From contig NZ_CP077369.1 of NCBI RefSeq assembly GCF_019048525.1, forward strand, positions 930,001 through 994,000: DNA of 64,000 nucleotides, in the 5' to 3' direction. The notes beneath the pieces are model-generated. The model was not told the DNA's origin and made no database searches. It saw only the letters and a program-made list of their open reading frames with translations. Below are positions 1 to 9,491 of the stretch, piece by piece. The translations under genes were made by a program, and so were the position numbers. Numbering within the stretch: the first letter of the stretch is position 1; every line of letters begins with the position of its first letter. This DNA comes from Acinetobacter lwoffii. GTDB lineage: Bacteria; Pseudomonadota; Gammaproteobacteria; Pseudomonadales; Moraxellaceae.

Positions 1-1
1 G

Positions 2-118
2 GCGCAAAAAAACGGACAAAAGACCACAGCCGAATTTGCCAAGGTGATTGGTCAGGAAAAACAGTTGCAGAAACTGATTCAGGAACAGGAAAAAGCTCAG
101 GTCAAATCACAGAAATAA
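2..118 (+). CDS. 3' end of an unidentified gene (partial)
   Basis: An open frame enters from the left edge and stops with TAA at 116-118. The visible 38 residues are rich in Gln and Lys, look helical or coiled-coil-like, and carry no recognisable domain. It lies 119 bases upstream of pncB on the same strand. Too little is visible to name the protein, and the gene start is outside the window. Confidence 0.5.
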   Translation, partial: AQKNGQKTTAEFAKVIGQEKQLQKLIQEQEKAQVKSQK

Positions 119-237
119 ACCGGGTTATGCTTCTGATACTTTTGTCGCAAATACAGCCAGCTGTACGTAAATCCTGCATTATTGCATGACTTTTTATGCT
201 TTAATGCAGAGATAAGCACAGCGATATTCCCTTAGTT

Positions 238-1443
238 ATGGCTCCAATTATCCATTCTCTGTTAGATACTGACTTGTACAAATTCACCATGTTACAAGTG
301 GTCTTACACAAGTTTCCGCAAACGCATAGTGTCTACCATTTCCGTTGTCGTAATCTGGAAGATACAGTCTATCCACTGACGGATATTCTGGATGACCTGA
401 ATCATCAACTGGACCTGCTGTGTCAGCTAAAATTCAAAGAAGATGAACTGCAATATTTAAGAAGCTTACGTTTTATCAAAAGCGACTTTGTCGATTATCT
501 GGAACTGTTCCAGCTCAAGCGCCGTTTCATAAAGGCCAGTATCGACAGTCAAGGCCGTCTGGATATTGTGGTGGAAGGCCCGATGGTTCAGGCGATGATG
601 TTTGAGATATTCGTTCTCGCTATTGTCAATGAACTGTATTTCAGCCGCATTCGCACGCCTGAAGTATTGGCAGAAGGCGAGCGCCGTTTAAAAGCCAAAA
701 TCGAGCTGTTAAAACAGTATGACGCTGCGCAAAACCCCAATGATCCACCATTCTTGGTGTCAGATTTTGGTACGCGTCGCCGTTACAGTTTCGATTGGCA
801 AAAGCATGTGGTCGAAGAATTTCACAAAGCCGCACCGCATGTGTTCCGTGGGACCAGTAATGTACTGTTAGCCAAAGAGCTGGGCATTACCCCGATTGGT
901 ACCATGGCGCATGAATTCCTGCAAGCTTTTCAGGCGCTGGACGTACGTTTACGTAATTTCCAGAAATCTGCACTGGAAAGCTGGGTACAGGAATATCGTG
1001 GTGACCTGGGCATTGCTCTGACCGATGTGGTCGGGATGGATGCATTCTTGCGTGACTTTGACCTGTACTTTGCCAAGCTGTTTGATGGCTTGCGTCATGA
1101 CAGTGGCGATCCCTATGAATGGGGTGACAAGGCCTATGTACACTACAAAAAGCTGAAAATAGACAGCAAAACCAAGATGCTGACTTTTAGTGATGGCTTG
1201 AATCTGGAAAAAGCTTGGAAACTGCATCAATACTTTAAAGACCGCTTTCAGGTCAGTTTCGGGATCGGCACCAATTTGACCAATGATATGGGGCAAACCC
1301 CACTCAATATTGTGCTGAAACTGGTGGAATGTAACCGTCAGTCAGTGGCCAAAATCTCGGATAGCCCGGGCAAGACCATGACCGATAATGATACGTTCTT
1401 GGCCTATTTACGTCAGGTTTTTGAGATCAATGAACCTGCTTAA
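238..1443 (+). CDS. pncB: Nicotinate phosphoribosyltransferase
   Basis: This cytoplasmic enzyme of the NAD salvage (Preiss-Handler) pathway joins nicotinate to PRPP, with ATP hydrolysis, to give nicotinate mononucleotide. The 401 residues match the usual PncB length of about 400. The N-terminus ([11 protein letters not shown]) is the family signature. The GTMAHEF segment near residue 224 carries the His that is phosphorylated in characterised PncB proteins. DSGDP and the [10 protein letters not shown] stretch form the phosphate-binding part. Only a weak ribosome site precedes the ATG. It appears monocistronic, with its own terminator downstream. Confidence 0.96.
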   Translation: MAPIIHSLLDTDLYKFTMLQVVLHKFPQTHSVYHFRCRNLEDTVYPLTDILDDLNHQLDLLCQLKFKEDELQYLRSLRFIKSDFVDYLELFQLKRRFIKASIDSQGRLDIVVEGPMVQAMMFEIFVLAIVNELYFSRIRTPEVLAEGERRLKAKIELLKQYDAAQNPNDPPFLVSDFGTRRRYSFDWQKHVVEEFHKAAPHVFRGTSNVLLAKELGITPIGTMAHEFLQAFQALDVRLRNFQKSALESWVQEYRGDLGIALTDVVGMDAFLRDFDLYFAKLFDGLRHDSGDPYEWGDKAYVHYKKLKIDSKTKMLTFSDGLNLEKAWKLHQYFKDRFQVSFGIGTNLTNDMGQTPLNIVLKLVECNRQSVAKISDSPGKTMTDNDTFLAYLRQVFEINEPA

Positions 1444-1472
1444 GTCAGTTTGAACAATTCATAATTTTTAAG

Positions 1473-1501
1473 AACCGTTTCCATACAGAGACGGTTTTTT
1501 T
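1473..1501 (+). terminator. Intrinsic terminator of pncB
   Basis: A nine-base-pair stem (AACCGTTTC / GAGACGGTT, one G-U pair) with a short loop is followed by a run of T. It starts 30 bases after the pncB stop codon. Confidence 0.8.
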
Positions 1502-1618
1502 ATGTAAGGCGCTTTTAGATCAGGGTTTAGCTAAAATCTTGCTAATCATCTGCAAAGAAAGCGCATCAGTGTAAAAACGAGCTGTGCTAAGATCAACAGG
1601 ATTTGACCAATAATAGCC

Positions 1619-2476
1619 ATGATAACGATGACCGCTGCAGCTTTTAATTTTGGCCTGCTGATTGAGGCAGAAGATTTAGTTCCCTATTTGGGCCATGAAA
1701 AACTTCGTATTGTCGACCTGAGCCGTGCCTCTGTGTATGAGCAGCTGCATATTCCGCATGCCTTGCATTTAAAGCCTAAACTTCTGGTGCGTCAGGAAGA
1801 AACGGCAATGGGATTGTTGCCGGACGCGGAAGGCTTGCAGGCTCTCATTGATTATCTGAATATTTCTCCTGAGCATCATGTGGTGGCTTATGATGATGAG
1901 GGCGGGGCATGGGCAGGGCGTTTGCTCTGGAATCTACATTGTTTGGGTTTTGAAAATACCAGCTTATTGAATGGCGGGATTCATGCCTGGCTCGGTGCTA
2001 GCTTACCGACTTCTTCCAGTCAGGAGCAGTTTGTGCCAGTGCAGGATATATTGCAGGTCAATCTTGACCATCAAGCGAATTTTCAGATTGGCTATGATGA
2101 ACTGCGCCAACAGGTTGAAAATCAACAGGTTCAAATTTGGGATTGCCGCACGCAAGATGAATATACTGGCCTACGTTTAGCGGCTCGACGCGGCGGTCAC
2201 ATTCCGGGAGCACGTCATTTTGAATGGAGTACTGCCCTTAATCGCGAAAATCATTTAAAATTACAGCCTTTACCACGTACTCAGCAGCGTCTGGAACAAC
2301 TGGGCTTTGATTTGAATCAACCCGTTGTGGTGTACTGCCAGTCCCATCACCGCTCAGGTTTGGCCTATATTCTGGGTCGTTTACTGGGCTGGAAAATTCG
2401 AGCCTATGATGGTGCGTGGAGTGAATGGGGCAACCGCCTCGATAGTCCAATCGCTACAGGGGAGCTGCCATCTTGA
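1619..2476 (+). CDS. Tandem-rhodanese sulfurtransferase
   Basis: This is a two-domain rhodanese of 285 residues, the typical size of thiosulfate/3-mercaptopyruvate sulfurtransferases. The first domain (about 15-130) lacks the catalytic Cys: it has AYDDEGG at the equivalent loop, as expected for the inactive domain. The second (about 155-280) has [12 protein letters not shown], whose Cys near residue 240 would carry the persulfide in a CX4R loop. That loop is not the CG(S/T)G(V/K)T of classical TST/MST, so the sulfur donor is uncertain. The start may be this ATG or the one nine bases later. Its stop overlaps the psd start, so the two are probably co-translated. Confidence 0.85.
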   Translation: MITMTAAAFNFGLLIEAEDLVPYLGHEKLRIVDLSRASVYEQLHIPHALHLKPKLLVRQEETAMGLLPDAEGLQALIDYLNISPEHHVVAYDDEGGAWAGRLLWNLHCLGFENTSLLNGGIHAWLGASLPTSSSQEQFVPVQDILQVNLDHQANFQIGYDELRQQVENQQVQIWDCRTQDEYTGLRLAARRGGHIPGARHFEWSTALNRENHLKLQPLPRTQQRLEQLGFDLNQPVVVYCQSHHRSGLAYILGRLLGWKIRAYDGAWSEWGNRLDSPIATGELPS

Positions 2477-3324
2477 GCATCACGTCACGTTTAAAACAAC
2501 AGTTTTTTATTAAAGCTCAACGATTAGTACCGCAACATCGCTTGTCTCGTTTGGTGGGCAAAATTGCCGCCAGCGAAAACCCGATTATTAAAACTGCTGC
2601 AATTACTGCCTTTAAGGCGCAGTATGGCATTGATATGTCGATTGCTGAACAGGCCAATGCCCTGAAATTCAAGTCATTTAATGAATTTTTTACCCGTGCT
2701 CTAAAAGAAGGTATCCGTGCAGTTGATCCAGATACCAGCAGTATTGTTTCGCCTGCAGATGGTGCGATTTCCCAGCTGGGTAAAATTGAAAATGGCGATG
2801 TGTTTCAGGCCAAAGGCCAGAAATTTACCGTTGAAGCCCTGATTGCTGATCCGCAACTGGCCGAGCCATTCAAGAATGGTGAATTCGCGACTGTATATTT
2901 GTCGCCACGTGATTATCATCGGGTGCATATGCCATTTGCTGGCACCTTGACTGAAACGTTATATGTACCGGGCGAGCTGTTCTCGGTCAATCAGGTGACC
3001 GCAGAAAATATTCCGGGCCTGTTTGCACGTAATGAACGTATGGTCTGCCTGTTTGATACTGAAATCGGTCGTATGGCGGTGGTATTGGTCGGTGCGATGA
3101 TTGTAGCGGGTATTGAAACCGTGGCAACCGGCAAAGTGAAGCCTTCAGGACGAATCGAACTTAATCAGCATGATCTGTTCCTGGAAAAAGGGGCAGAACT
3201 GGGGCGTTTCTACCTCGGTTCAACGGCAGTGATTTTATTTGAAGAAAATAAAATGCAATGGGATGCCGCGTTCAAGGCCAATTCTTTGGTGAATATGGGT
3301 GAAGCGCTGGGGCATACAGTTTAA
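2473..3324 (+). CDS. psd: Phosphatidylserine decarboxylase proenzyme
   Basis: This inner-membrane enzyme converts phosphatidylserine to phosphatidylethanolamine. It self-cleaves at a conserved LGST motif, seen here at about residues 248-251, where the Ser becomes the pyruvoyl group. [11 protein letters not shown] and [16 protein letters not shown] are further hallmarks of the family. At 283 residues it has the usual bacterial length. Translation starts at TTG (2473), which overlaps the upstream TGA as TTGA. A GGAG ribosome site lies at 2461-2464 inside the rhodanese gene. That arrangement implies translational coupling. Confidence 0.95.
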   Translation: MSITSRLKQQFFIKAQRLVPQHRLSRLVGKIAASENPIIKTAAITAFKAQYGIDMSIAEQANALKFKSFNEFFTRALKEGIRAVDPDTSSIVSPADGAISQLGKIENGDVFQAKGQKFTVEALIADPQLAEPFKNGEFATVYLSPRDYHRVHMPFAGTLTETLYVPGELFSVNQVTAENIPGLFARNERMVCLFDTEIGRMAVVLVGAMIVAGIETVATGKVKPSGRIELNQHDLFLEKGAELGRFYLGSTAVILFEENKMQWDAAFKANSLVNMGEALGHTV

Positions 3325-3333
3325 AGATTTTAG

Positions 3334-3433
3334 CCTCCCTTTATTAAAGGGAGGTTGGAGGGATTAAATATTTTCTCGTTTAGAATAAATAAAAATCCCC
3401 CTCAGTCCCCCTTTAAAAAAGGGGGATTTCCTC
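3334..3433 (+). repeat. REP-like palindrome array downstream of psd (left part)
   Basis: Two G/C-armed palindromes follow psd. The first (3334-3354) is CCTCCCTTT-ATT-AAAGGGAGG. The second (3407-3425) has arms of CCCCCTTT / AAAGGGGG. The array continues after the insertion sequence at 4701-4738 with a TCTCC...GGAGA palindrome. The style matches intergenic REP-type repeats, and a related palindrome sits at 24462-24479 / 25850-25862. It could serve as a transcription end for psd, although no clear T-run follows the first stem. Confidence 0.6.
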
Positions 3434-4700
3434 CACTGCTGTCCCATAGTTTGATTTAAATAAAAAACCTGAGTCCAAATCGTTAAAATATGAGTGCAAA
3501 CAAACACTTTAACGACCAGGATTCAGGTTTTGTCACATCAGAATACCGTATTTCATCAGCTTATTAAACCCGTCGTGCGACAGGATTTTGAGCAACTTGC
3601 TAAAGTACACCATGTTGGACAGAAATTTAGAGCGGCTTCAAGATGGGATCAGTTTATTGCCATCTTGATGTCTCAACTTTCCTGCAGGCAAAGTCTGAGA
3701 GATATTCAATCCAATCTGGAGTGCCAACAGGACAAACTGAGTCATTTCGGAGCAAAGTCTATTCCCCGAAGTACACTGGCACGAATCAATGAGCAGCAGC
3801 CTGCTGCCTTGTATCAACAGCTCTTTTACAAGTTGCTTAAATACTATGAACACTCAAAAGTAGCCCATAAATTTCGCTTTAAGAATCCATTATATTCCCT
3901 GGATGCCAGTCATATTGACCTGTCGCTTTCCTTATGTGAATGGGCCAAAGTTCACGACTCAAAAGCCAGCATGAAACTCAGCATAGGATTGAATCACAGC
4001 AATGATATTCCTGAGTTTATTGCAGTTGAAAATGGTAAAGAAAATGACATGTTACAAGGCCGAAAATTCCAGTTTCCCGCTGGCAGCATTGTGGTCTTTG
4101 ATAAAGGCTATGTCGATTATCAATGGTATGCGAATCTAAGCGCTCAAAACGTTAGCTTTGTGACACGTTTTAGGCCTAAATCTGTGTATCAGGTGATCCA
4201 GCAACATCCAGTGCTTGAATCCAAAGGTATTCTAAAAGATGAAACCATTCAGCTAAATAGCGCACATGCCCTAAAAAGAAAAGCCCCCGTATTAAGAAGA
4301 ATTGAATATAGAGATCAGCAAAGTGGCAAGCACTTTAGCTTTCTCAGCAATAACTTTCATCTAGCTGCCTCTACCATTGCAGCGATTTACAAAGACCGCT
4401 GGAAAGTTGAATTGTTCTTTAAAGCGATTAAACAGAACCTGAAATTAAAAGCCTTTTTAGGCCGAAGCAAGAACGCCATTCAGACGCAAATCTGGATTGC
4501 GATGATCGCCTATTTACTGGTAAGTTTCGCTCAACATTTAGGGAAAAAAGGCTGGACAGTTCAGCGCTTACTCAGAATAATTCAAGTGAATTTATTTGAA
4601 ATAAAAACCTTAAAAGCGTTATTTTCACCCGATAAAGTCCCCATCAAACAAGAGGAAGCTTAAATGAGCTTCCTCTTGTAAAAATTGTGGGACAGCAGTG
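3434..4700 (+). mobile_element. Complete IS4-family insertion sequence (first copy), 1267 bp
   Basis: The ends are perfect 13-bp inverted repeats (CACTGCTGTCCCA at the left, its complement at the right). They are flanked by a 10-bp target duplication, GGATTTCCTC, at 3424-3433 and 4701-4710. One transposase gene fills the element. Intact ends plus an exact duplication indicate a fairly recent insertion. The target lies between two palindromes of the REP-like array behind psd. Confidence 0.93.
3494..4663 (+). CDS. IS4-family DDE transposase
   Basis: The 389-residue protein cuts and joins the ends of the surrounding element. Catalytic aspartates are in SLDASHIDL (about residue 137) and VFDKGYVDY (about 201). 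The Glu is in the IS4 signature YKDRWKVELFFKAIK (about 305), which fits Y-2-R-3-E-6-K. The open frame begins at GTG 3494. An ATG at 3490 lies in another frame and soon stops. No good ribosome site is visible, so translation is probably weak, as is common for transposases. The frame looks intact. Confidence 0.9.
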   Translation: MQTNTLTTRIQVLSHQNTVFHQLIKPVVRQDFEQLAKVHHVGQKFRAASRWDQFIAILMSQLSCRQSLRDIQSNLECQQDKLSHFGAKSIPRSTLARINEQQPAALYQQLFYKLLKYYEHSKVAHKFRFKNPLYSLDASHIDLSLSLCEWAKVHDSKASMKLSIGLNHSNDIPEFIAVENGKENDMLQGRKFQFPAGSIVVFDKGYVDYQWYANLSAQNVSFVTRFRPKSVYQVIQQHPVLESKGILKDETIQLNSAHALKRKAPVLRRIEYRDQQSGKHFSFLSNNFHLAASTIAAIYKDRWKVELFFKAIKQNLKLKAFLGRSKNAIQTQIWIAMIAYLLVSFAQHLGKKGWTVQRLLRIIQVNLFEIKTLKALFSPDKVPIKQEEA

Positions 4701-4743
4701 GGATTTCCTCTCCTATTAAGGAGACGGTTAGAGAGATCCAAAT

Positions 4744-4772
4744 AAAAAAAGCACCATCAGGCGCTTTTTTTC
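4744..4772 (-). terminator. Terminator of the SPOR-domain gene
   Basis: Read on the minus strand, AGCGCC-TGAT-GGTGCT (one G-U pair) is followed by seven T. It begins about 20 bases past the stop codon at 4785. Confidence 0.75.
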
Positions 4773-4784
4773 ATTTCTAGAAAT

Positions 4785-5432
4785 TTATCGTTTCACGACG
4801 ATGGAATCGATACCGCTATTCTGCAAGGTTTGCTGCGCGATAATTGCGGCTTCTGCAGAATCATAAGGGCCTGAAACCACGCGATACCAGACTTTGCCAT
4901 TTTCTACACTGCGTACCACATCGGCAGATAAACCATTGAGAATAATTTCGGCACGGCGGGCATCGGCTTGATCTGGATCATCAAAGCTGCGAACTTGCAG
5001 AATATAACTGGCCGGAGCGGCAACAGGTGCTTCGCTGGCTTCTAAGCCAGGCTCAGTTGTGGTCGCCTCAGGTGTAGCCACTTCAGGTCGAGGTGCTTCT
5101 ACAATCACTACCGTATCCTGATTTTTGTTTTCAGGGACGGCCTGTTCAGGAATTGGCGTCACTTGTTGCTGTGGCAAGAGATCATAAAAACGGTAATCTT
5201 TATTGGTATCTTCTTCTTGGACAGATTCAGCACTTGTTTGAGTTTTCGGTTTAACTGGTTCCCATGGCTTCCAGAGCATCAGTGCCATCAAAAAACTTAA
5301 CACGATTAAAATGATCACGAGTGTGCCGAGCCAGGTTGGAATAAGTGGCTTTTTAGGCTTATTCGGTCTTTCAGATACACCGCGTTGCGTTTTTCCAAAC
5401 ACTTGGGATTTTCCTCTTATTAATCGGGACAT
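4785..5432 (-). CDS. SPOR-domain membrane protein (FtsN-like)
   Basis: A 215-residue bitopic inner-membrane protein. It has a basic cytoplasmic N-terminus (1-30), one membrane helix at about 33-52 (TWLGTLVIILIVLSFLMALML), a Pro/Glu/Thr-rich periplasmic linker, and a C-terminal SPOR domain (about 138-215, YILQVRSFDDPDQADARRAEI). SPOR domains bind peptidoglycan glycan strands stripped of stem peptides at division sites. The layout resembles FtsN, but I cannot see the essential FtsN segment, so a generic SPOR name is safer. It lies downstream of argS on the same strand, separated by a 327-base repeat-rich spacer. Confidence 0.85.
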   Translation of the reverse strand: MSRLIRGKSQVFGKTQRGVSERPNKPKKPLIPTWLGTLVIILIVLSFLMALMLWKPWEPVKPKTQTSAESVQEEDTNKDYRFYDLLPQQQVTPIPEQAVPENKNQDTVVIVEAPRPEVATPEATTTEPGLEASEAPVAAPASYILQVRSFDDPDQADARRAEIILNGLSADVVRSVENGKVWYRVVSGPYDSAEAAIIAQQTLQNSGIDSIVVKR

Positions 5433-5589
5433 ATAGAAAAGGCATAACAGCAGTTATGCCCCTACTATCACTTCATCCTATGTGATCAGGATACAAAAGT
5501 CATCCTCTAGATCACAAATCACACAGAATTTTAATTTATCTGTATCTTCAAGCACATAGCTAAAGTTACAAAATGTCTGCTCAGCAGAT

Positions 5590-5769
5590 AAACGGCAATG
5601 TTTTGCTTACATGCTCACTTCGAGCATAGCTCTTGTCTTGCATCAATGTAAAAGCAGTGCTTTGACTATTTACCTTCTTGCATCAATGTAAAAGCAGTGC
5701 TTTACATTTCTGCTTCGAGCCTAGCTCTCGCCTTGCGAGCATGCAAAACAGTGTTTTGCTTACATGCTC
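5590..5769. repeat. Short direct and inverted repeats between argS and the SPOR gene
   Basis: A 28-base unit ending in AAAAGCAGTGCTTT occurs twice (5636-5663 and 5676-5703, period 40). TTTTGCTTACATGCTC occurs at 5600-5615 and 5757-5769 (second copy partly inside the argS stop region). CTTCGAGC-TAGCTCT is present near 5619 and 5712. Each unit centres on a small hairpin such as AAAGCAGTGCTTT or GCAAAACAGTGTTTTGC. Function unknown; the remainder of the 5433-5759 spacer shows no gene. Confidence 0.6.
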
Positions 5770-7550
5770 TCAGGAGCTGATACGCCAAGCAGTTCCAGAC
5801 CGTTACGCAGTACCTGACGCACGTTCACTGATAACAATAAGCGTGCTTGGGTCAATTCAGCATCATCACCGAGTACTTTATTGTCGTTGTACCAGCCGTG
5901 GAATAATGCTGCCAGTTCTTTTAGGTAGTTACCGATTTGATGCGGCTCATAGCTGTTTGCAGCACGGACCAGAATTTCTGGATAGGCCGCCAGCTTGGCC
6001 AGGATTTCAGTTTCAGCATCAAGCTCCAGCTTAGCCGCTAAATTACGTGCCGCTGTAGCATCAAAGTTAACATTGGTAGAAGCTGCTTTTTCTAACATAC
6101 GACAGATACGGGCGTGTGCATACTGGATGTAATACACGGCGTTGTCCTTGCTTTGTGACACAGCAAGATCCAGGTCAAAATCAATGTGCTGTTCAGACTT
6201 GCGCATCACGTAGTAAAAACGAGCGGCATCATTGCCGACTTCTTTACGCAAATCACGCAAGGTCACGAACTGACCTGAACGAGATGACATTTGTACCATC
6301 TCGCCGCCACGCCATAGGCTCACGAACTGAACCAGAAGAACCGTTAATTTTTTCGAGTCATAGCCCAACGCATCAATGGCCGCTTTTACACGTGCGATAT
6401 AACCGTGGTGATCCGAACCCCAGATATCGATGATATCAGTATAGCCACGTTGTAACTTGTTCAGGTGGTAAGCGATGTCAGACGCGAAGTAAGTGGTCTG
6501 ACCATTACGACGTTTCACAACACGGTCTTTTTCATCACCGAATGCAGTGGATTTGAACCAGATGTTGCCATCCAGTTCATACAGGAAACCACGCTGATCT
6601 AAGGTCTGTAAGGCTTCTTCAATTTTGTCTGTCAATGATTCTTCGCTGAACCATTGATTGAAGGTTACACCAAATTCGCCCAGGTCATCTTTAATATCAT
6701 CTAAGATAGCTTTAAGCGCGGCTTGCAAGAATACGCGGTAGCCTGTGCCAATTAACGCTTGTGAATTAAAGATCAAACCATCAATGTGTTTTTCTTTATC
6801 ACCAGACAATACGACTTTATTGCCATCAGCATCTAATTCGGCTGCAAACTGTACATCTTCAGGCACATCTTTATACACGTCGGCCACAGGACGGACATAA
6901 GCATCGCCATCCTGGTCAATAATGCTTTGTGCAATTTCTTTTACGTAGTCACCCTGGTAGGCATTTTTCGGGAACACCAGTTCCTGACCCGTTAATTCTA
7001 AGTAGCGCAGATAAGTCGAAGTCGCCAGAATGTCCATTTGACGGCCAGCATCATTGACATAGTATTCGCGGTCGACTTTGGCACCAGTCGCTTCAAGCAA
7101 ATTCGCAACCGTCATACCATACGCGGCACCACGACCATGACCTACGTGCAGGCTAGAGGTCGGGTTGGCAGACACGAATTCAACCTGGATACGTTTATCC
7201 GCATTGACCTGGGTACGACCATAAGTCGCCTGTTGTGCCTGAATTTGATCAAGGACTGCAAAGCGCTGGTCAGCATTCAGGAAGAAGTTAATAAAACCAG
7301 GACCGGCAATTTCTGCCTTGCTGATATCCGCCACTTCAGGCAGGGCAGCAAGAATTTTTTCCGCTAAATCACGTGGCTTCATACCCGCAGCTTTCGACGC
7401 GATCATGGCAATATTCGACGCAAAGTCACCATGGCTTCGGTCTTTGGTACGCGTCAAATTACTTGTATTGTTCCAGTCAGATGGGAGTACGCCTTGTGCC
7501 TGTAAAGTGTGCACTGCATGATCGAGAGCTGCTTGTATTGCCGTATTCAT
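5760..7550 (-). CDS. argS: Arginyl-tRNA synthetase
   Basis: Cytoplasmic class I aminoacyl-tRNA synthetase that charges tRNA-Arg. I place the start at 7550 (MNTAIQAALDHAVHT), giving 596 residues, rather than at the longer frame, whose first 15 residues are hydrophobic and unlike ArgS. The HIGH-like motif is SSLHVGHGRGAAYG. The catalytic core follows, and the all-alpha DALR anticodon-binding domain closes the protein (VYYIQYAHARICRML to ELLGVSAPESM). It is the first gene of a minus-strand pair with the SPOR gene. Confidence 0.96.
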   Translation of the reverse strand: MNTAIQAALDHAVHTLQAQGVLPSDWNNTSNLTRTKDRSHGDFASNIAMIASKAAGMKPRDLAEKILAALPEVADISKAEIAGPGFINFFLNADQRFAVLDQIQAQQATYGRTQVNADKRIQVEFVSANPTSSLHVGHGRGAAYGMTVANLLEATGAKVDREYYVNDAGRQMDILATSTYLRYLELTGQELVFPKNAYQGDYVKEIAQSIIDQDGDAYVRPVADVYKDVPEDVQFAAELDADGNKVVLSGDKEKHIDGLIFNSQALIGTGYRVFLQAALKAILDDIKDDLGEFGVTFNQWFSEESLTDKIEEALQTLDQRGFLYELDGNIWFKSTAFGDEKDRVVKRRNGQTTYFASDIAYHLNKLQRGYTDIIDIWGSDHHGYIARVKAAIDALGYDSKKLTVLLVQFVSLWRGGEMVQMSSRSGQFVTLRDLRKEVGNDAARFYYVMRKSEQHIDFDLDLAVSQSKDNAVYYIQYAHARICRMLEKAASTNVNFDATAARNLAAKLELDAETEILAKLAAYPEILVRAANSYEPHQIGNYLKELAALFHGWYNDNKVLGDDAELTQARLLLSVNVRQVLRNGLELLGVSAPESM

Positions 7551-7809
7551 AATCAGTCGAAAATAGAGATCGCAGAAAAACAGCAAATATAGCAAATTTC
7601 AGGCTGTTTAGGTAAAAGCATTTCTAGGGAATAAAAAGTAGAAGATCACTTCACCAGAAATTTTGAACTAGAGAAAGGGGTAATAACCGGATTAATCCCG
7701 TGAAAATAAAACCAGTTTTTAGCTCAACATTTCAGATGAAAAAAACAATGCTTCACCGTACAGAATTTGGCTTATATTAGTCATCTGAAAACAGTAAAAA
7801 GAGCATGTC

Positions 7810-8097
7810 GTGGCTGCATCACAACGTCCGACCATTATCGGTCATATTCCTAAACTTCCTGCAAAATGGGCATTGATTATTGTGCCTTTTATCCTGTCCT
7901 GCCTGATGAGTGGCATTATTTCCATGATCAATATGCTGCGTAATCTCGGCTGGATTGATGGATTTATAGCACTCTGGTTTCATAACTGGATGATTTCCTG
8001 GGCGATTGCCTTTCCGATTGTGGTGACCTTATTGCCTTTCGTGCGCAAATTCACTGGGTTATTGGTGGATATGTCCGGCCCCCAGCCACCAAAGTGA
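7810..8097 (+). CDS. Small DUF2798-type membrane protein
   Basis: A 95-residue protein with two predicted membrane helices (about 20-45 and 57-83), in the style of DUF2798 proteins, whose function is not known. The start is GTG at 7810, with an AAGAG ribosome site just upstream. An ATG at 7805 is out of frame. It is divergent from argS and convergent with the DUF445 gene. Role unknown. Confidence 0.7.
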   Translation: MAASQRPTIIGHIPKLPAKWALIIVPFILSCLMSGIISMINMLRNLGWIDGFIALWFHNWMISWAIAFPIVVTLLPFVRKFTGLLVDMSGPQPPK

Positions 8098-8178
8098 TCA
8101 ATCTTTAAATTTGATCTGGCCGGAGTCAATTCTTGGGCATTTTAAAAGTGGGGCTGTATGGGGCGAATAGCATCATTT

Positions 8179-9480
8179 TTAAATTAAATGCTCCACCGCC
8201 GCCCGGATGATCCCGAGCACCAGACCGATACATGCTCCAACTACCACGCCATTGACCCGGATCATATGCAGGTCGCCGCCGACTTCGTTTTCAATCTTAT
8301 CGATCATCTCGCTTGAATCCCATTCGTGAATGCGCTCGCTGATAAAACGAATGACTTTTTCACTATACTGGTCACTCAGGTCAACTGCGATCCCGCTGAG
8401 ACGTTTATTCAGCAGCTCACGAACCGAGGCATTCGAGATGATATTTTCACCGACCTGCTGAATGGCAATTCTGAGATTTTCGGCAATACCCGAATCAGGT
8501 TTTTGCAAGTCAGCCTTGATCGCATCACATAAAATCACCACAGCACCACTGATAAAATTCAGCACTTGTGGACTATCCAGTAAGGCATCTTTGGTTTCAT
8601 TCAGACGCTGGCTGGCTTCACTGTCATTATCCGCCAGCTGTAACATCCAGCTATGTCCCATGTTCTCAATTTTAAGTCGCCATGGATGATCTGGATCGGC
8701 CAGCATGGCTTCAACGCGCCCGATCACGGAATCAATACTGCGTTGCTGCACGTCAATCCCGATCCAGCTGGCGCCTTTGGCCAGCTTCCACACGCCCATT
8801 TCCTTAAACAGGTTACGGGTCAGCTCACGGGTTTGTTCCGGATGCGAAGTCATCCAGGCATGTACCACATCCAGTCCGCGCTGTAGTACATCCTGATGGA
8901 AATCATTGTCCAGAATGGCATGCAGCATTTCGCTGGCCAGAGTATTGATCTGGGTATTTTTGACCCATTGCACGCTGTTGCTCTGGATAAATCCGGCAAT
9001 CTGTTCCTGTCCCACAAATTCAAAGATTTTAGGAACCGTTTGTTGAATGACCTGAGTCACTTGGGCATTGTTTTGCCGATTGGCCAGCCAGCGTCCTGCA
9101 GCCAGACTCAGGTCGGTGCTGTCCAGACTGCGCTGTACAATTTGCGGAGAAAGAAAATTTTCCTGTACAAAACGGCCCATTGACTCTGCAATACGAGCCT
9201 TGTTACGTGGAATGATTTCGGTATGGTCACGTAAAAACTTGGGAATGGGCAATCTGCCAAAAGGGTTACGAAACAGCACGGTAATCGCATACCAGTCCGC
9301 CAGACCACCGACCACCCCCGCTTCTGCCGAGAGCATCAGAATATGAATGAGCCAGACATATTCGGGTAGCAGTTTGGCTGCAACCATCAATGCCAACCAG
9401 ATCAGTACGGCGACCACCAAGGCGATGGTCGCGAAACGTTTACTGCGTTGTAAGCTCGGGGAGATACTCTCTGTCTGCAT
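8179..9480 (-). CDS. DUF445 family inner-membrane protein (YjiN-like)
   Basis: A 433-residue protein. An N-terminal membrane helix (about 17-40) is followed by the DUF445 signature GGLADWYAITVLFRNPFGRLPIPKF, a long helical soluble region, and a C-terminal glycine-rich membrane helix (VVGACIGLVLGIIRAAVEHLI). The family is widespread but uncharacterised. The gene ends convergently with the DUF2798 gene. It starts 11 bases after the stop of the lipoprotein gene, so the pair may be co-transcribed. Confidence 0.87.
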   Translation of the reverse strand: MQTESISPSLQRSKRFATIALVVAVLIWLALMVAAKLLPEYVWLIHILMLSAEAGVVGGLADWYAITVLFRNPFGRLPIPKFLRDHTEIIPRNKARIAESMGRFVQENFLSPQIVQRSLDSTDLSLAAGRWLANRQNNAQVTQVIQQTVPKIFEFVGQEQIAGFIQSNSVQWVKNTQINTLASEMLHAILDNDFHQDVLQRGLDVVHAWMTSHPEQTRELTRNLFKEMGVWKLAKGASWIGIDVQQRSIDSVIGRVEAMLADPDHPWRLKIENMGHSWMLQLADNDSEASQRLNETKDALLDSPQVLNFISGAVVILCDAIKADLQKPDSGIAENLRIAIQQVGENIISNASVRELLNKRLSGIAVDLSDQYSEKVIRFISERIHEWDSSEMIDKIENEVGGDLHMIRVNGVVVGACIGLVLGIIRAAVEHLI

Positions 9481-9491
9481 AGATCATCCTG

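Noticed and set aside
3490..3560. ATG at 3490 as the transposase start
   Set aside because: It is in a different frame and stops after about 25 codons; the transposase frame begins at GTG 3494.
5680..5710. TGTAAAAGCAGTGCTTTACA as a second GacA box
   Set aside because: The half-sites are TGTAAA/TTTACA with eight central bases, not TGTAAG-N6-CTTACA, and no GGA-rich RNA follows.
5678..6034. Plus-strand frame opposite the argS 3' end
   Set aside because: Shadow of argS and of the repeat region; no ribosome site or recognisable protein.
7551..7595. Longer N-terminus for argS
   Set aside because: The extra 15 residues are hydrophobic and unlike ArgS; MNTAIQAALDHAV is the expected start.
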